64,000 bases of DNA, taken from an uncultured Clostridia bacterium. Lineage in GTDB: Bacteria; Bacillota; Clostridia; Christensenellales; CAG-138. The position numbers were made by a program, and so were the translations under genes. The stretch's first letter is position 1. Every line of letters begins with the position of its first letter. The stretch covers positions 1 through 64,000 of the forward strand of contig CALVLD010000003.1 of NCBI GenBank assembly GCA_944336475.1, given 5' to 3'. Below the pieces are notes generated by a model, which made no database searches, was not told the DNA's origin, and saw nothing but the letters and a program-made list of their open reading frames with translations. Shown here piece after piece: positions 60,139-64,000 of the stretch.

Positions 60139-61167
60139 ATGAATCAGGAGCTTTTGATGATACAGGAAGAGGCTCTGCGTGAGCTGGAGACCGTATCGAA
60201 TGAGGATGAGCTTAACAAGCTGTCCGCCGCCGTTTTGGGCAGGGGCGGTAAGCTCACGGCCATACTGCGCACCATGGGCAAGCTCTCCCCCGATGAAAGG
60301 GCTGCTCTCGGTCAGGCGGCAAACGCCGTTAAGCAGGAGCTTTCCGACCGCATAGAGCAGCGTCGTGCAGAGCTTATAGAGAGTGCCGATCGTCAGCGCA
60401 TAGAGCGTGAGGCAATCGACGTCACCGCACCCGGTGTGCGCCGTGCCGTGCCAATGGGTGCGCTCAATCCGCTTACACAGGTATATCGTGAGATCCGCGA
60501 TGCCCTCATAGGGCTTGGCTTTACGACATTCTCCGGCCCCGAGGTGGAGTATGATGAATACAACTTTACGCTTTTGAACCTGCCTCCGAACCATCCGGCA
60601 AGGGATATGCAGGACACATTCTATGTAAATGACAAGGTGCTTTTAAGGACGCACACCTCCCCCTGTGAAGCAAGGGCGTTGCAGACGATCAAGCCTCCGT
60701 TCAGGCTTGTGATACCCGGCAGGTGCTTCCGTGTGGATGAGCCGGATGCCAGCCACAGCCCAATTTTCATGCAGATAGAGGGGCTTGTTGTGGACAGGAA
60801 CGTCACCCTGGCAGACCTCAAGGGCACCATTGATTCCTTCGTGAAGGCCGTGTTCGGCGAGAATGTGCAGTCCAGGCTCCGTCCGAGCTACTTTCCCTTC
60901 ACGGAGCCCTCTGCCGAGGTCGATATCTCCTGTGCGATATGCGGCGGCAAGGGTTGCAGCTCCTGCAAGGGCACCGGCTGGATGGAAATAATGGGCTGCG
61001 GCGTCACCAACCCCCACGAGATAGAGAACTGCGGCTATGATCCCCGTGAGTGGAAGGCGTTTGCATGGGGCGTTGGCGTTGATCGTGTTGCATGCCTCAA
61101 GTATGGCATAAGCGACATAAGGCTCATCTACGAGGGCGACGGAAGATTCTTGTCGCAGTTCAAATAA
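60139..61167 (+). CDS. pheS: Phenylalanyl-tRNA synthetase alpha subunit
   Basis: A 342-residue class II synthetase subunit. An N-terminal coiled coil (about 1-90) precedes the catalytic core with GFTTFSGPEVEYDEYNF, FRVDEPDASHSPIFMQIEG and the C-terminal GVGVDRVACLKYGI. CAICGGKGCSSCKGTGW is the expected cysteine-containing loop. It works as a heterotetramer with PheT, encoded 21 bases downstream. ATG 60139 follows AAAGGAG. Confidence 0.97.
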   Translation: MNQELLMIQEEALRELETVSNEDELNKLSAAVLGRGGKLTAILRTMGKLSPDERAALGQAANAVKQELSDRIEQRRAELIESADRQRIEREAIDVTAPGVRRAVPMGALNPLTQVYREIRDALIGLGFTTFSGPEVEYDEYNFTLLNLPPNHPARDMQDTFYVNDKVLLRTHTSPCEARALQTIKPPFRLVIPGRCFRVDEPDASHSPIFMQIEGLVVDRNVTLADLKGTIDSFVKAVFGENVQSRLRPSYFPFTEPSAEVDISCAICGGKGCSSCKGTGWMEIMGCGVTNPHEIENCGYDPREWKAFAWGVGVDRVACLKYGISDIRLIYEGDGRFLSQFK

Positions 61168-61188
61168 TTCGGAAAGGAGCGTTTAGAT

Positions 61189-63603
61189 ATGAAGCTGCCT
61201 CTTAAATGGTTGAAGGAGTATGTCGATTTTGATGTGACTCCCGAGGAATTCGCCGAAAGGATGCTCCTGCGAGGCTTTGAAGTCGCAGAGATCATCCCCG
61301 AGATGGAGGGCATCTCAAACGTCTATGTCTGCGAGATAACCGCCATAGAGCCTCATCCCAATGCCGACAAGCTGAGAGTCTGCGCCGTTGATATAGGCGC
61401 CGAGGAGCCCCTTCAGATAGTCACCAACGCCGCAAATGTAAAGGTCGGAGACCAGGTTCCCGTCGCTACCGACGGCGCAACTCTGCACGGCGGACTTAAG
61501 ATCGCTCCCACTAAGATGCGCGGCGTGTACAGCGCCGGTATGTTCTGCGGCAACGAGGAACTGGGCATAACCAATATCGACTACGATAATGCCGAAAACG
61601 GCGGTGTGCTCGTTTTCAACGAGCCGCATCCCAACGGTCAGCGTGTACAGGAGGCGTTAGATCTTGACGACTGCATATTCGACATAGAGCTGACCCCCAA
61701 CCGTCCCGACTGCCAGAGCATAGTAGGCATATGCCGTGAGGCTGCCGCCGCACTCGGCCAGCGGTTCAACGAGCCCGTCATTCGTCGTGTTGAGGGCTAC
61801 GGCGACTGCACCGACGTTGCACAGGTGACTGTCAAAAATCCGACTCTCTGCCCGAGATACTGCGCCCGTGTGGTCACCGATCTCAACATCGAGCCCTCCC
61901 CCAAGTGGATGCAGAGGAAGCTCAAGGCAGTGGGGCTCCGTCCCATAAACAACATAGTCGACATCACCAACCTCGTGTTGGTCGAATACGGCCATCCCAT
62001 GCACGCATTTGACCTTGCCTGCGTTGCAGACAGCCACATAGTGGTGCGCAATGCAGAGGAGGGCGAGCGCGTGTTCACGCTTGACGGCAAGGAGAGGGCG
62101 ATGACCGCCGATATGCTCCTCATAGCAGACCCCACCAAGGGCGTTGGCATTGCCGGTGTTATGGGCGGCCTCAATAGCGAGATAACCCCCGATACCCGTG
62201 CCACGCTGTTTGAGAGCGCAGTGTTCCGTCCCGAGAACATACGCTCCACCGCAAGGAAGCTCCGCCATGTGACGGATTCCGCCGCTCGTTTCATAAAGGG
62301 AGTTGAACCCGTCAATGCGGAAAAGGCGCTCCTCCGGGCGATAGAGCTTGTGGACGATCTGCACGCAGGACGTGTAATGGGCGGCATGATAGACGTCTGC
62401 TCTGCCGATATAGACGAGAAGCTGGTGCGTGCAAGCGTGAAGCATATCAACTCCATACTCAACACCGAGCTCTCCGCAGAAACGATGGCGGAGCTGCTCG
62501 GCTCCATCAATATCGAGGCCGTTCCTACCGGCGATGTGCTGAACATCCGTGTTCCCCACTACCGCACCGACATCGAGGACAGCATCGAGACCGATTGGGA
62601 CATTGCGGAGGAGATCGGCAGGCTCTACGGCTACACCAATATAGGGCCCACGCTCATGCGGGGCGACACCTTCCGAGGCAGGATAAGTCCTGCATTCCGC
62701 GACGAGGATCTCATAAAGGACACCATGGTGGCGCTCGGCTGTTTGGAGCTTTATAACTACAACTTCATCTCCCCTGCCGAGATAGAGCTGCTGCGCATCC
62801 CCGAGGGCGACGAGCGGCGTAAGACAGTGAAGCTCCTCAACCCCTTTGGTGAAGACCAGAGCCTCATGCGTACCGAGCTTGCAGGCGGCCTTATCCGTGT
62901 GGCATGCCTCAACCTTAACCGCAAGACGGGCTTTGGCCGCTTCTTCGAGGTGGGCAACGTTCACTTTGACAATGCCGATCTGCCCGAGGAGCGGAAGCAT
63001 CTGGGCGTCATCCATTTTGGCAGCGAGGAGAGCTTTTTCACGCTCAAGGGCACTCTGGAGGCTCTGTTTGAAAAGCTCGGCATAGACAATGTCCGCTTTG
63101 AGCGCGGCGGCTCAGAGTATCTGCATCCCACGCAGAAGGCCGTTATCCGTGTAAACGGCGAGGTCTTGGGTGAGATCGGTGCGGTGCACCCCTCCGTCCG
63201 CCGTGACTACGGGCTGAATACGGAGGCGTTCATAGCCGAGCTCGATGTTGAAAGGCTCTGTGCGCATCGCATCCGTGTGAGAAAGTACGCTCCCCTGCCC
63301 AAGTACCCCACCGTGCCCAGGGATATTGCCATAATTGTCGACGAGGCGACAGAGGCGCAGCAGGTCATCGATGTAATACTTGCCGCAAAGGTGAAGGTCA
63401 CTGTCGAGAATGTGCGTCTGTTCGATGTCTACCGTCCTGCACGCCCGGGCGACAAGGGCATACCCGAGGGCAAGAAGAGCATGGCGTTTAGCTACACGCT
63501 GCGCTCCGATGAGAGAACCCTTACGGATGAGGATATCACTCAGGCGTTCAACGCAATACTTAAGGCTCTCCGGTTCCGGCTCGGTGCCGAGCTTAGGGCC
63601 TGA
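61189..63603 (+). CDS. pheT: Phenylalanyl-tRNA synthetase beta subunit
   Basis: An 804-residue protein with the tRNA-binding (EMAP-like) N-terminal domain (about 40-150, VCEITAIEPHPNADKLRVC), the B3/B4 editing domain, the B5 domain and a C-terminal anticodon-binding domain (from about 710, YPTVPRDIAIIVDE). Length and order match bacterial PheT. It starts at ATG 61189 behind GGAAAGGAG. Confidence 0.97.
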   Translation: MKLPLKWLKEYVDFDVTPEEFAERMLLRGFEVAEIIPEMEGISNVYVCEITAIEPHPNADKLRVCAVDIGAEEPLQIVTNAANVKVGDQVPVATDGATLHGGLKIAPTKMRGVYSAGMFCGNEELGITNIDYDNAENGGVLVFNEPHPNGQRVQEALDLDDCIFDIELTPNRPDCQSIVGICREAAAALGQRFNEPVIRRVEGYGDCTDVAQVTVKNPTLCPRYCARVVTDLNIEPSPKWMQRKLKAVGLRPINNIVDITNLVLVEYGHPMHAFDLACVADSHIVVRNAEEGERVFTLDGKERAMTADMLLIADPTKGVGIAGVMGGLNSEITPDTRATLFESAVFRPENIRSTARKLRHVTDSAARFIKGVEPVNAEKALLRAIELVDDLHAGRVMGGMIDVCSADIDEKLVRASVKHINSILNTELSAETMAELLGSINIEAVPTGDVLNIRVPHYRTDIEDSIETDWDIAEEIGRLYGYTNIGPTLMRGDTFRGRISPAFRDEDLIKDTMVALGCLELYNYNFISPAEIELLRIPEGDERRKTVKLLNPFGEDQSLMRTELAGGLIRVACLNLNRKTGFGRFFEVGNVHFDNADLPEERKHLGVIHFGSEESFFTLKGTLEALFEKLGIDNVRFERGGSEYLHPTQKAVIRVNGEVLGEIGAVHPSVRRDYGLNTEAFIAELDVERLCAHRIRVRKYAPLPKYPTVPRDIAIIVDEATEAQQVIDVILAAKVKVTVENVRLFDVYRPARPGDKGIPEGKKSMAFSYTLRSDERTLTDEDITQAFNAILKALRFRLGAELRA

Positions 63604-63632
63604 CCGACAGTTATTCCTGATGGGAGGCGGCT

Positions 63633-64000
63633 ATGGCTATCTGTGCGGCGACCTGCCCCTGCTGCGGGCGGGACATAGGCTTTGATGAAACTGTCAGGGA
63701 GTACACCTGTATTTTCTGCGGCGCAACGCTCATAACCGCCGCTCTTACCAAGGAGAAGCTCGACGGCAGGGGCGCTGCCGGAGCTTCGTCGGATGCTGCG
63801 GAGAGCCCCGTACCCCCGCAGGCAGAGCGTCCGCATCGCGATCGCCATCACCCGGAGCATCACCATCACGAGCACCATCACCGCGAGCATGGGCATGCGC
63901 CCCTTTCCGATGAGGAGAGGAAGGATATGCTGATACGCAAGACAAGGCTCAAACAGGAGCTGAGGGACATAGTCAAGGAGATCGATGTGTTGAGGAGCAG
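63633..64000 (+). CDS. His-rich zinc-ribbon protein (3' truncated by window)
   Basis: ATG 63633 follows GGGAGGCGG and opens a frame that runs to the window end. The N-terminus carries a zinc-ribbon pair (TCPCCGRDI and CIFCGATL). Residues about 68-90 are a histidine-rich stretch (HHPEHHHHEHHHREHGH), and a charged helical region follows. It may bind zinc or nickel. The family and function are not recognised, and the C-terminus is missing. Confidence 0.7.
   Translation, partial: MAICAATCPCCGRDIGFDETVREYTCIFCGATLITAALTKEKLDGRGAAGASSDAAESPVPPQAERPHRDRHHPEHHHHEHHHREHGHAPLSDEERKDMLIRKTRLKQELRDIVKEIDVLRS

Noticed and set aside
61657-63015. A 452-codon minus-strand frame inside pheT
   Set aside because: Shadow of pheT, caused by codon bias.
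1-64000. CRISPR arrays, rRNA and tRNA genes
   Set aside because: No regularly spaced direct repeats, no rRNA signatures and no cloverleaf with TTCGA-type loop were found by eye on either strand; a tRNA could be missed without a computed scan.

Overview
The window looks like the chromosome of an anaerobic, fermentative Bacillota (class Clostridia, probably a gut resident). The evidence is AdhE, a trimeric electron-bifurcating [FeFe]-hydrogenase, citrate lyase, a CoA-transferase plus thiolase, SipW/TasA-type secretion, a T-box in front of pheST, and GGAGG-type ribosome sites throughout. The chromosome is G+C-rich; a clearly A+T-rich island of about 9 to 11 kb (roughly 16.7-27.6 kb) ends at the 3' end of guaA and carries mobilisation, integration and antibiotic-resistance-type genes. 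I could not assign a species.

Layout. 0-11.8 kb (+): a tightly packed likely operon rex - adhE - APH-like kinase - small [2Fe-2S] protein - hydS - PP2C phosphatase - hydC - hydB - hydA - small [2Fe-2S] protein. It joins redox sensing, ethanol formation and H2 production/sensing. 12-15.4 kb (-): two small unknown ORFs, then yybS-like - rplI - dnaB. 15.6-16.5 kb (+): a LytTR/DUF3021 regulatory pair. 16.7-27.6 kb: an integrated mobilizable element with an Msr/Mef-like ABC-F/MFS pair behind an attenuator leader, TnpV, a MobV relaxase, a RepA-like ATPase, a mobilisation accessory protein, a frameshifted integrase, an Xis-like protein and an XRE regulator, plus hitch-hiking or degraded genes at its left side. 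27.6-30.4 kb (-): guaA, xpt and a phosphoribosyltransferase. 30.5-38.2 kb (-): citrate lyase operon citD-E-F-C, a TPR/RCC1-repeat membrane protein, citXG and murI. 38.4-40.1 kb (-): a NifU-like scaffold and a GGGtGRT protein. 40.4-43.1 kb (+): padR/DUF1700 and two short-chain dehydrogenases, the first frameshifted. 43.2-45.8 kb (-): a PlsC-like acyltransferase and a GltS-like transporter. 46-50.4 kb (-): a five-gene SipW/TasA-like surface-fibre cluster. 50.7-52 kb: GNAT and AlkD genes. 52.2-54.8 kb (+): CoA-transferase A/B and thiolase. 54.8-64 kb (+): a possible PD-(D/E)XK-like protein, an ABC-F ATPase, prs, rarA, the T-box/pheS/pheT unit, and the start of a His-rich zinc-ribbon protein cut by the window edge.

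How the parts fit. Rex senses NADH/NAD+; AdhE and the HydABC hydrogenase are the two main NADH-consuming fermentation outlets and would share one Rex-type control. HydS with its PAS domain and the PP2C phosphatase suggest an H2-responsive signalling branch inside the same transcript. Citrate lyase, CoA-transferase and thiolase add citrate breakdown and acyl-CoA exchange. The best candidates for new biology are the Rex/H2 signalling operon, the RCC1-repeat protein inside the citrate lyase operon, the SipW/TasA/beta-helix surface cluster, and the short-peptide attenuator in front of the Mef/Msr-like genes. Assignments rest on reading the sequence and motif knowledge; no database search was run.
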